A stretch of 13,402 bases of DNA, from assembly GCA_946886475.1 (NCBI GenBank), contig CAMPIQ010000106.1, positions 1-13,402 on the forward strand, in the 5' to 3' direction. This document shows positions 1 to 5,990 of this stretch, piece by piece (the first letter of the stretch is position 1; every line of letters starts with the position of its first letter). A program made the translations under genes and the position numbers. The DNA is from an uncultured Chitinophagales bacterium. Lineage in GTDB: Bacteria; Bacteroidota; Bacteroidia; Chitinophagales; Chitinophagaceae. Below the pieces are notes generated by a model. It was not told the DNA's origin and searched no databases. It worked only from the letters and a program-made list of their open reading frames with translations.

Positions 1-49
<49 letters not shown>

Positions 50-139
50 AAATGAGTTTTGATACTGACTATTAAATTCTCAATAAAGAAAAATTAACGA
101 GTCAATTTCGAATTTTATTCGCTTGACTTACCTAATGCT

Positions 140-159
140 TCCCGATACAAGTATCGGGA
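140..159 (-). repeat. Inverted repeat in the rRNA leader
   Basis: TCCCGATAC at 140-148 is the exact reverse complement of GTATCGGGA at 151-159, with two bases between. As RNA it would form an 8-bp stem with a four-base loop. No T-run follows on either strand, so it is not a standard intrinsic terminator. It may be a structural or processing element of the leader, or a copy of a dispersed palindrome; the choice is inference. Confidence 0.55.
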
Positions 160-176
160 GTTGCTGTTGCTTCCAA

Positions 177-190
177 ACTTTCAAAGAACT
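177..190 (-). promoter_or_regulatory. boxA-like antitermination motif
   Basis: The minus strand reads AGTTCTTTGAAAGT from 190 to 177. It resembles the core of boxA (E. coli TGCTCTTTAACAA) and the GTTCTTTGA element seen before 16S genes in Bacteroidota, where Nus factors are expected to load. A second similar copy (AGAGTTCTTTGCGA) lies at 290-277. Position inside the leader and the repeated core support the call. The motif is short, so confidence is moderate. Confidence 0.45.
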
Positions 191-321
191 TATTACTTTC
201 ATCAGCCTAAACCAATTCCAGTAAAAGAAGATGATCAGATTATGAATCTCCAGGCCTTTCGCCTCACCTTTTTCTATCGCAAAGAACTCTTTTTTTGATT
301 CCCGTTTTTCGATTGGGAGTG

Positions 322-351
322 CAAATGTACGAGCCTTTTTCATTCTGCAAA
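322..351 (-). promoter_or_regulatory. rRNA promoter-like element P1 (proximal)
   Basis: On the minus strand TTTG (351-348) is followed after 18 bases by TACATTTG (329-322), a full match to the Bacteroidota -7 consensus TAnnTTTG. The sequence after it, GCACTCCC, resembles the discriminators of the three more distal elements. Transcription would begin about 7 bases downstream, near 315, giving a leader of about 265 nucleotides. The spacer is shorter than the 21 bases shared by the other three. Confidence 0.6.
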
Positions 352-455
352 ATTTATTTTCCTGATTGTCAATTTTTTAACAACATCAGAAAGAAATTTT
401 GATGCGATAACTAAATAAAAAAAGAACTTGTTGCTGTGATTTTTTTTGCGGACTG

Positions 456-488
456 CAAAGATACGTTGACTTCACACTTCCAACCAAA
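456..488 (-). promoter_or_regulatory. rRNA promoter-like element P2
   Basis: On the minus strand TTTG (488-485) is followed by a 21-base spacer and TATCTTTG (463-456). GCAGTCCGC follows immediately, a G/C-rich discriminator shared in large part with P3 and P4. A G/C-rich discriminator is what one expects of growth-rate or stringently controlled stable RNA promoters; that regulatory reading is inference. Confidence 0.75.
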
Positions 489-569
489 TTTTTGTTTCTA
501 TTATTTCACAAAAATCTGTGAATAGAAATTTTAAAAACCTGTGTACTTATTTCAATCAAAAAGCGGCTG

Positions 570-602
570 CAAAGATAAGGTAAGTAAATGATACTCAACA
601 AA
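570..602 (-). promoter_or_regulatory. rRNA promoter-like element P3
   Basis: On the minus strand TTTG (602-599), a 21-base spacer and TATCTTTG (577-570) match the Bacteroidota promoter consensus. The following GCAGCCGCTTTTTGA is nearly the same as the segment after P4. The element is 114 bases from P2. Confidence 0.75.
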
Positions 603-684
603 TTAATTTGCAGTTTTAATCATAAAAAAATGCAAAAGCCCTTTCTATGATTTATACTGTCCGATCGATTTCAAAAAGCGGACG

Positions 685-717
685 CAAAGATACGGGGCAT
701 TGCTTATTCATTCCAAA
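685..717 (-). promoter_or_regulatory. rRNA promoter-like element P4 (distal)
   Basis: On the minus strand TTTG (717-714), a 21-base spacer and TATCTTTG (692-685) match the Bacteroidota promoter consensus, followed by GCGTCCGCTTTTTGA. It is 115 bases from P3 and begins about 46 bases after the truA stop codon. No terminator is visible between truA and this element, so truA transcripts may also run into the rRNA operon. Confidence 0.75.
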
Positions 718-762
718 AGATTTCAGAGAATTTCTTTGCAAATGCTTTGAAATGCACGCCCA

Positions 763-1500
763 TCAAAGGAAATAATTTTCAGGATATGATACCGAAGTCA
801 GATACAAACCTTGTGGAGGCACTGAAAATCCACATTTTTCTTCTTCCATAAACAAGTTCTCAAACTGTTGTAGGGTGATTCTGTTACGGGCTACCTGCAA
901 CATGGAAGCAGTGAGTAACCTTACCATCCCCCTCAAAAAGCGATTGGCCTTAATATTAAAGACCAGCTGCTCCCCTTCTTTCTTCCAGCCGGATTTTTCT
1001 ATTGTGCATTTGAAATTACTGGCCTGTGTGTTAGTTTTTGTGAAGGCAAAGAAGTTGGTTTGCCTCAACAGGATAGCAGCTGCCTGGTGCAGCAGTTCTT
1101 CTTCCATCTTATATGGATAATAAAATGCCAGATCCCTGAGAAATGGATCCTTCCTCCAGTATATATGATAGGCATATTCCCTGGCAATGGCGTCAAACCT
1201 TGAATGTGCAGTATCAGGCACCTGGTGAATGTTCCTTACCGTGATGTCCGGGGGAAGGATGGCGTTCATCTTATAAACGAACCTTTCATTTACCGGTGAA
1301 ACAAAATCAAAATGGAAATAATTCTGAAGCGCGTGAACGCCTGCATCGGTGCGGGACGAGCCTGTTAACCTTACAGGCTCCCTGTGAATAACTGAAAAGG
1401 CCTTTTCAATTTCAAACTGGATGGTTAAGGCATTCTCCTGCACCTGGAAGCCACTGTAGTTTGTACCCTTATATGCCACTTCAATAAAATAACGTGGCAT
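763..1500 (-). CDS. truA: tRNA pseudouridine synthase A
   Basis: TruA isomerises uridine to pseudouridine at positions 38-40 of the anticodon stem-loop of many tRNAs. The 245-residue product has the usual family length. It opens with the typical RYFIEVAYKGTNYSGFQVQ segment and carries the catalytic loop GSSRTDAGVHA at residues 47-57, with D52 as the expected nucleophile. The C-terminal half has RFLRGMVRLL, a conserved RNA-binding and active-site segment. The ATG start is supported by AGGAGAA, placed 6 bases upstream inside the end of the preceding gene. That gene's stop lies one base before this start, so the two are very likely co-transcribed and translationally coupled. The rRNA promoters begin just downstream on the same strand. 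Confidence 0.96.
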   Translation of the reverse strand: MPRYFIEVAYKGTNYSGFQVQENALTIQFEIEKAFSVIHREPVRLTGSSRTDAGVHALQNYFHFDFVSPVNERFVYKMNAILPPDITVRNIHQVPDTAHSRFDAIAREYAYHIYWRKDPFLRDLAFYYPYKMEEELLHQAAAILLRQTNFFAFTKTNTQASNFKCTIEKSGWKKEGEQLVFNIKANRFLRGMVRLLTASMLQVARNRITLQQFENLFMEEEKCGFSVPPQGLYLTSVSYPENYFL

Positions 1501-1501
1501 C

Positions 1502-2782
1502 TTATTCTCCTATTAATGCTTTGAATCTTTTCTGGTAATAGCTATCGCTGATCTCAGCTCCCAGTGCCGGAAAATTCTCACGGTCCGTAACATGAAAATA
1601 AGCGGCATCAAAAAACAAATACTTCCCCGCAGATGTTAAAAACAATACGCCGAGATTTTTTACCTGCTCTGTAGAAAAACAGGTATTCCTGAAATATTTT
1701 TTGGCAACGGCCACCATATCCTCATCAGTTTCTTCACCAGCCATATTCTTACGCAACTTATGAAAGTCAGCTTCAGAGGCTACATCCGGACAATTATTCT
1801 TTGGCACAGTAGTATTTACCTTATTTTCTTTCACAGGTGTATTGCTGATATCAAGAAATAATTTTTCATCTTTATTTTTGGCCTCATCCTGCTTTAGCAT
1901 AACAGGAGGGTTGGGAATGATCAAACGTATGGTGTCAATTCCATTTTCATGCTGATCAAAGTACACCAGACCAAATCCTTCAGAAGTAGAACTTTCTGAA
2001 TACTTTTTCACTGTTGACCGTTTAAATTCAGCAGGAAGTTTTACATCCTCCTTTTCAGTTAATGGTATATCTATTGCCACAGTATCTTTTATATGTTCCT
2101 TTTCCAGCGGATCTTGTTTTAATTCCTTCTGCCTGGATTCCGCAATCCTGTCTTTTATCCTGGTTATGGAATCTGCAGGAGGCTCGTGCTTCAGTGAAAG
2201 GTTTTCAACACTATCTTTTAAAATAGTTTCCCGGGAGGCAGTGACCGGTGTATCCATCACCACTTCCCTATTTTCCTTTGCATCTGGTCTTGCTATCTCT
2301 TCTTTCTTTACTGGTTCTGCTATCACCAAATCATTTTTAGCAGGAATGGCAACCCACAATAAACTGGTATCCCCTGCAGCCTTTGAAAGAAGCAGGGTGA
2401 AATTGTCATTTTTCATCCGGTATGTGCCAGATCCTTGCATATCATTTTGCATTGGTTTGAGGATGGAAAGGGCCTGTAAATCATACAAACCCCAGCCAAA
2501 ATCAAAATGCTTTATCAAAAAACCTTTATCCTTTCCGCCTGGAGATAACCTGAATTTATAGTCCTGATTTGTAGAGGGGAAGCCAATGGAAAGCTGGTAG
2601 GTACTGTCAACCAGTTCAGAAAGTATCAAATAGCCTGAGGAAGTTGAGCTTAAGATATTGTCGCCCATTTTTACATAAAATGGTGACCCATTTTCTGTTT
2701 GAAGGTAAATGAAATAAACTTTCTGCGCAGAAACGGAAACTGCAAATCCAAGAGCAAAGAGGATACAAAAGAGGTTTCTCAT
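1502..2782 (-). CDS. Exported protein with C-terminal DUF4476-like domain
   Basis: The product from the ATG at 2782 has 426 residues. A TTG three codons upstream is possible, but the ATG gives a cleaner signal peptide (MRNLFCILFALGFAVSVSA, cleavage before QKVYF). Residues of about 20-150 look like a compact beta-rich domain. About 150-325 is a low-complexity charged linker rich in K, E, D and T, probably disordered. Residues of about 330-423 resemble the Bacteroidota domain DUF4476: an F..L.....(D/E) opening, STEQVKNLGVLFLTSAGKYLF and a D..NF element near the end. Function is unknown; DUF4476 proteins are generally predicted to be exported. The stop lies one base before truA. The domain call is by recalled pattern, not by search. 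Confidence 0.85.
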   Translation of the reverse strand: MRNLFCILFALGFAVSVSAQKVYFIYLQTENGSPFYVKMGDNILSSTSSGYLILSELVDSTYQLSIGFPSTNQDYKFRLSPGGKDKGFLIKHFDFGWGLYDLQALSILKPMQNDMQGSGTYRMKNDNFTLLLSKAAGDTSLLWVAIPAKNDLVIAEPVKKEEIARPDAKENREVVMDTPVTASRETILKDSVENLSLKHEPPADSITRIKDRIAESRQKELKQDPLEKEHIKDTVAIDIPLTEKEDVKLPAEFKRSTVKKYSESSTSEGFGLVYFDQHENGIDTIRLIIPNPPVMLKQDEAKNKDEKLFLDISNTPVKENKVNTTVPKNNCPDVASEADFHKLRKNMAGEETDEDMVAVAKKYFRNTCFSTEQVKNLGVLFLTSAGKYLFFDAAYFHVTDRENFPALGAEISDSYYQKRFKALIGE

Positions 2783-2876
2783 TCCTTTCAAAATTAAAGG
2801 AATTCCATGTTTACTGAATGGTCCGCTTTATACAGATCCATTTTTTTGGATGAATTAACAAATAAATGAGCACTGC

Positions 2877-3098
2877 TTACCACAGGATCATCCATTTTCC
2901 TTCATCATCTTTTGTATACGACATGCCATTACTCATCAGGTGTACCTGTCGCCCGGTTTGGGAATCGATACTACCTGACTTTTCATATACCCTGATCCCA
3001 TTATTTTCGGAGGTCAGAAAAATGGTCAGCGCCTGCAACGTAGGTTGAACATCGTGTAACCACCGGGCATCTCCCTCTTTTACAAAAGCCTGGCTCAT
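2877..3098 (-). CDS. Conserved small hypothetical protein (73 aa)
   Basis: This is a 73-residue protein without signal peptide or membrane segment. It begins MSQAFVKEGDARWLHDVQPT and ends with TKDDEGKWMILW, and has a central ENNGIRVYEK segment. I recall similar short proteins in other Bacteroidota but know no function. It starts 10 bases after the stop of the 54-residue membrane protein upstream, on the same strand, so the two probably form one transcription unit. The composition and the close spacing argue that it is a real gene. Confidence 0.8.
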   Translation of the reverse strand: MSQAFVKEGDARWLHDVQPTLQALTIFLTSENNGIRVYEKSGSIDSQTGRQVHLMSNGMSYTKDDEGKWMILW

Positions 3099-3108
3099 TG
3101 TTGAATTT

Positions 3109-3273
3109 TTAACCCATACTGTATTTCATTTCCCTTATCTGGCCATCAGCTTTTTTTTCCGGAAGTTGAAATCCATTTACACCGGACCTGCGCCATTTAG
3201 TTTTCTTCATATATAGTATAGCACCCGCTATGGCTGCACCCGCCACGCCTGCTGCTACGAGTATTGCTTTCAT
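3109..3273 (-). CDS. Small single-pass membrane protein (54 aa)
   Basis: An ATG at 3273 opens a 54-codon frame ending in TAA at 3109-3111. The product starts MKAILVAAGVAGAAIAGAIL, an alanine/glycine-rich hydrophobic helix with small-residue spacing (G9, G12, G17) suited to helix packing. A basic turn (KKTKWRR, residues 23-29) and a short hydrophilic tail ending KYSMG follow. The positive charges after the helix predict the tail in the cytoplasm, while the lone N-terminal lysine leaves topology open. The helix could also be read as an uncleaved signal anchor. It lies 10 bases before the 73-residue gene. I do not recognise a family; YtxH-like small proteins have a similar outline. Confidence 0.65.
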   Translation of the reverse strand: MKAILVAAGVAGAAIAGAILYMKKTKWRRSGVNGFQLPEKKADGQIREMKYSMG

Positions 3274-3328
3274 ATGCTTATTTTAATATCAAAGTACAAT
3301 TGGTGTACCACAAGTATTTAAATAATGA

Positions 3329-3355
3329 TAAAAAAACCCGGCAAAATGCCGGGTT
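3329..3355 (-). terminator. Intrinsic terminator of the PepSY-like gene
   Basis: On the minus strand AACCCGGCA, a three-base loop and TGCCGGGTT form a perfect 9-bp stem (3355-3335), followed directly by a run of T (7 A on the plus strand, 3330-3336). It begins 20 bases after the stop codon of the 3375-4061 gene. G/C-rich stem plus U-run is the classic Rho-independent form, and the orientation fits transcription from that gene. Confidence 0.92.
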
Positions 3356-3374
3356 AATCAATTACTTCAACAAA

Positions 3375-4061
3375 TTAATCATCAGTTTTTGTCTTTACCT
3401 TACCGTCTTTGATCTTTGTTTTTGTTTCTTTACCATCTTTTGTTTCTGTCTTGATCTTCAGTTCATCACCATCTCTTTTGATCTTCATTTCCTTAATATT
3501 AGAATCCGCATTGTCATCAGAAATAACATTGTTGTTCATTCCTGAATGAAGATCACTATCTGCTACATCTATTCTCCATACATCAATGGCTTCCGTACCA
3601 TCCGCATTGAGGTATTTATGCACCAGGTTCCCATCTTCCAGCAAACGCACATGATAAATATCCTGGCCATTGGTTCCTTTAATTGTATTCACATCATAAA
3701 CCATAGGACCATAAAGACCCACTACTGTTGTTACCACATTATCAGGGATGAGGCTTTGCCTAACCGGAATGGCTACACGAAATGTTTCACCTGCATTATT
3801 ATAGTATACATGCATGGGCATTCCTGCTTCCAGGTAGTATCCATGCCACCACTCTCCAGCCTGTCTCCACCGTACATCAGTAGCCGTTGGAAAATCCCTT
3901 ATAACATAACTGTTCACATAATCAGGTGCGGTTGCTGTAAATGCACCATAGGCATTGTATTCCGTACTTGTGGTAATTGCTGAATTGTCTGAGGTTTCAT
4001 CCTGTGCAAATACAGCACAACTGCTTCCCACTAGTAGCATTGCGAGGATTGTTCTTTTCAT
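3375..4061 (-). CDS. Secreted PepSY-like (BLIP-like) protein with charged tail
   Basis: The 228-residue product has a clear signal peptide (MKRTILAMLLVGSSCAVFA, cleavage before QDE). Residues of about 48-160 look like the secreted PepSY-like fold common in Bacteroidota. FPTATDVRW and a WWHGYYLEAG strand are followed by a YYNNAGETFR turn and VVTTVVGLYG, then a second half with IYHVRLLEDGNLVHKYLNADG. Such proteins are periplasmic or outer-surface and of unknown function. Residues 189-228 form an unusual tail of alternating lysine and acidic residues with recurring KIK and DGK motifs. The gene is monocistronic: it is followed by an intrinsic terminator and faces away from the lipoprotein gene at 4223. 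No promoter matching the consensus is obvious in the 161-base divergent region. Confidence 0.85.
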   Translation of the reverse strand: MKRTILAMLLVGSSCAVFAQDETSDNSAITTSTEYNAYGAFTATAPDYVNSYVIRDFPTATDVRWRQAGEWWHGYYLEAGMPMHVYYNNAGETFRVAIPVRQSLIPDNVVTTVVGLYGPMVYDVNTIKGTNGQDIYHVRLLEDGNLVHKYLNADGTEAIDVWRIDVADSDLHSGMNNNVISDDNADSNIKEMKIKRDGDELKIKTETKDGKETKTKIKDGKVKTKTDD

Positions 4062-4222
4062 AACCTATTCTGTTTTTAATGTTTGTAATGATTATACGAT
4101 TGTCTCACTACAACTTTGATGCCCACTGATGCAACCCCTGCTATAAAAAATTTATTTCATTATGGTTCCGTCCGCTGAACAACAAGGAATAAAAATTGAA
4201 TAGTTTCAATTAAATCTTATTT

Positions 4223-4669
4223 ATGAAGAAAGTTTTTACCAGGAGCACAGCATCCGGAACCATTTTACTGTTAATATTTTTATTCGCACTGGCTTCCTGC
4301 AGTTCTTCAAGGAAAAGCATTGGAGTGGAAGAAGGCTGGGAACTATTATCTGAAAGCAAAGTAAATTTTGTGCGGGATAAGGATGAGATCAGGATCAACA
4401 GCCATAATCAGTTTACAGCAATAAGGTTTAAAGTGGAAGACAGGGAAGTAAGGATCAATGACGTGAAAATTTATTTTGATAATGGTGATAAACTTGAGCC
4501 CAATATTGATGAAGTGATACTCGCCGACCAATACAGCAGGATTATTGAACTGGCAAAAGACGGAAGGTATATTGACAGGATCGAATTCAAATACCGCACA
4601 ACGGGCAATGTTCTCAAAGGGAGGGCCAATGTGATATTGTTTGGGAAAAGATATTACCCAGGTTATTAA
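4223..4669 (+). CDS. Lipoprotein, possibly DUF2541-like
   Basis: The 148-residue product carries a lipoprotein signal: a basic start (MKKVFTRS), a hydrophobic core and the lipobox LASC, with C26 as the acylated cysteine. The mature part is a single beta-rich domain, KVNFVRDKDEIRI, FTAIRFKVEDREVRI, VKIYFDNGDKLEP, then SRIIELAKDGRYIDRIEFKY and ANVILFGKR. This alternation of strands, including the RDKDEI and FTAIRFKV segments, resembles DUF2541, but the match is from memory. The function is unknown; it is likely anchored in the outer or inner membrane facing the periplasm. It stands alone, divergent from the PepSY-like gene. A weak 7-base inverted repeat spans its stop codon (4658-4684) but has no T-run. 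Confidence 0.82.
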   Translation: MKKVFTRSTASGTILLLIFLFALASCSSSRKSIGVEEGWELLSESKVNFVRDKDEIRINSHNQFTAIRFKVEDREVRINDVKIYFDNGDKLEPNIDEVILADQYSRIIELAKDGRYIDRIEFKYRTTGNVLKGRANVILFGKRYYPGY

Positions 4670-4699
4670 ATGAAACCAACCTGGCAGGAAGCATTTTAT

Positions 4700-4921
4700 T
4701 CAGTAATTCCCATAGCTGAACTGATAAATGTACTGCTGAGCAGAAAAAATATCTTCCTTCTGATCCGGTTGGGGAAATGAAATATGATCAGCAGCCCCGA
4801 ATGTTTTAAATCGCCTTCATTCAGCCTGATTTGCTTTAACGTACATACCATTCGGTTCAATTTCCGGCCGATGATTACAAATGGCTATAAAGTGGTCCGG
4901 TAAACCTGTATTGTTATTCAT
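4700..4921 (-). pseudogene. Possible interrupted short gene (one in-frame stop)
   Basis: Within the 335-base stretch between the lipoprotein and VOC genes, the minus strand has an ATG at 4921 and a 34-codon frame ending at TGA (4817-4819). It includes the segment GLPDHFIAICNHRPEIEPNG. The same frame then stays open for another 38 codons, with plausible composition (FGAADHISFPQPDQKEDIF), to a TGA at 4700-4702. A small gene broken by one nonsense change, or simply a 34-residue protein, would both fit. Chance is also possible, since one stop in 73 codons is not rare. I do not recognise the protein. Apart from this and a promoter-like site, I see nothing else in 4670-5004. Confidence 0.3.
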
Positions 4922-4938
4922 TTTATATTATTAATTTG
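4911..4938 (+). promoter_or_regulatory. Candidate promoter of the VOC gene
   Basis: TTG (4911-4913) is followed after 17 bases by TTAATTTG (4931-4938), 7 of 8 matches to the Bacteroidota -7 consensus TAnnTTTG. It would give a leader of about 60 bases before the ATG at 5005. The imperfect match makes this tentative. Confidence 0.35.
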
Positions 4939-5004
4939 ATTCAGTTCTATTCCTTACCCGAAGAAAACTGCTGGATTAAATACTTAATATTAAAATCATT
5001 ATTT

Positions 5005-5388
5005 ATGACATTCAAACATGCCATCAGCTGGTTTGAAATTCCAACACTGAACCTGGACCGCGCTCAAAAATTTTATGAAGAAATTTTCAGGATCCAAATG
5101 ATTCCGCTGGATCTTGAAAATATTAAAATGCGAATGTTTCCTATTGATGATCCCCAGAATATAGGTGGCGCTCTTACATGGAATGAAACGTTCTACAAAC
5201 CTTCGGCCACCAGTGGAGTTCTTATCTATTTAAACGGCAATCCTGACCTTCAGAATATGCTGGATAGGGTTGGTTCCGCAGGAGGGACCGTACTGGTTCC
5301 AAAGACTGAGATATCACCGGAATATGGTTTTATGGCCATCATTTCAGATACAGAAGGCAACAGGATAGGATTGCATAGCACAAAATGA
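5005..5388 (+). CDS. VOC-superfamily (glyoxalase/bleomycin-resistance fold) protein
   Basis: From the ATG at 5005 the product has 127 residues and starts MTFKHAISWFEIPTLNLDRA. A TTG 69 bases upstream would add 23 residues of poor quality and is rejected. The pattern ISWFEIP...DRAQKFYEEIF is the first beta-alpha unit of the vicinal oxygen chelate fold. The C-terminal half ends with the second module, GFMAIISDTEGNRIGLHS. Members are metal-dependent lyases, isomerases or dioxygenases, or antibiotic-binding proteins. The acidic residue E11 and H124 near the C terminus are at positions where metal ligands often lie, but the substrate cannot be told from sequence. No signal peptide, so cytoplasmic. 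The gene is 71 bases upstream of the SET-domain gene, on the same strand. Confidence 0.88.
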   Translation: MTFKHAISWFEIPTLNLDRAQKFYEEIFRIQMIPLDLENIKMRMFPIDDPQNIGGALTWNETFYKPSATSGVLIYLNGNPDLQNMLDRVGSAGGTVLVPKTEISPEYGFMAIISDTEGNRIGLHSTK

Positions 5389-5459
5389 ACTTTCCTATAT
5401 TGAAATGTACCACCTGCCAAAATTGAGGTTAGTAGCTTATCTTCACGCCTTTTTAATAT

Positions 5460-5906
5460 ATGGCATTACTTGAAAATCAACTGGTAGTTAAACGATCTAC
5501 ACTTCCCCAGGCAGGCAAAGGATTGTTCACAAAAAAAATTATTCCCAAAGGAACCCGGATCGTAGAATACAAAGGGCGCGTAAAAACATGGAAGGAAGCG
5601 GCACATGAAGACAATGGTTATATCTATTATGTAACACGCAACCATGTGATAGATGCCAAACCTTATCCGAAAGCGCTGGCCCGTTATGCAAATGATGCGA
5701 GAGGGGTGGTGAGGATAAAAGGCATAGTGAATAATTCAGATTATATACAGGATGGAAAAAGGGTCTATATCACTTCAAAAAAAGATATTCCTGCCGGTGC
5801 TGAAATACTCGTTGGATATGGAAAAGAATACTGGGATGTGATCAGGCATAACCTGAAAATTGATAAGGCCAACAAGAAGAAAAAAGCAGGAAAGTCAAAA
5901 AAATAG
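5460..5906 (+). CDS. SET-domain protein (putative protein-lysine methyltransferase)
   Basis: The 148-residue protein is almost entirely a SET domain. The N-terminal part (KRSTLPQAGKGLFTKKIIPK, then EYKGRV) is the SET-N strand pair with the GKGLF SAM-binding motif. ARYANDARG at about 75-82 corresponds to the NHS motif of eukaryotic SET enzymes, with ND in place of NH. NNSDY follows, and EILVGYGKEYW at about 116-126 matches the ELxxDYG motif that supplies the catalytic tyrosine. The tail is lysine-rich (NKKKKAGKSKK). Bacterial SET proteins methylate lysines on host or bacterial proteins; for this small cytoplasmic class the substrate is unknown. The basic tail could bind nucleic acid (inference). 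It stands between the VOC and GH88 genes without clear coupling to either. Confidence 0.9.
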   Translation: MALLENQLVVKRSTLPQAGKGLFTKKIIPKGTRIVEYKGRVKTWKEAAHEDNGYIYYVTRNHVIDAKPYPKALARYANDARGVVRIKGIVNNSDYIQDGKRVYITSKKDIPAGAEILVGYGKEYWDVIRHNLKIDKANKKKKAGKSKK

Positions 5907-5990
5907 TGCTGACATCTTTTTCCGGAAATTCAAACACTAAGTTCCGTCTTCAGGGAATAGAGCACCTGTTGCCATCAGAAACCTATATAA

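Larger units (their letters stand above)
50..321 (-). other. rRNA operon leader (transcribed spacer upstream of 16S)
   Basis: This stretch lies between the most proximal promoter-like element (322-351) and the 16S start, and carries no convincing gene on either strand. On the minus strand it contains two copies of a GTTCTTTG motif (about 281-289 and 182-189), resembling the boxA-like antitermination sequence often found before 16S in Bacteroidota. It also contains a short inverted repeat (140-159). A 71-codon open frame crosses the region but has no protein-like features and is best explained as chance. Processing stems pairing with sequence downstream of 16S cannot be judged because that side is outside the window. 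Confidence 0.75.

Noticed and set aside
128..343. 71-codon open frame on the minus strand
   Set aside because: It lies in the rRNA leader between promoter P1 and 16S, has no recognisable protein features, and overlaps the boxA-like motifs and inverted repeat.
2783..2796. TAATTTTG promoter-like box and a TTG start just before the DUF4476-like gene
   Set aside because: The box matches TAnnTTTG but no TTTG or TTG lies at the expected distance, and transcription would start at the ATG itself. The TTG start adds only three residues and weakens the signal peptide.
3290..3312. GTACTTTG box and a GTACA/TGTAC inverted repeat before the 54-residue gene
   Set aside because: The box is one base off the consensus and no -33 element is at suitable spacing. 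The inverted repeat has only 5-bp arms.
4091..4113. TATAAT with an upstream TTGTAG on the minus strand before the PepSY-like gene
   Set aside because: The spacing is only 11 bases, and the organism is expected to use the TTTG/TAnnTTTG promoter type.
4658..4684. Inverted repeat CCAGGTT...AACCTGG across the lipoprotein stop codon as a terminator
   Set aside because: The loop is 13 bases, the stem only 7 bp and no T-run follows, so it does not meet the usual form of an intrinsic terminator.
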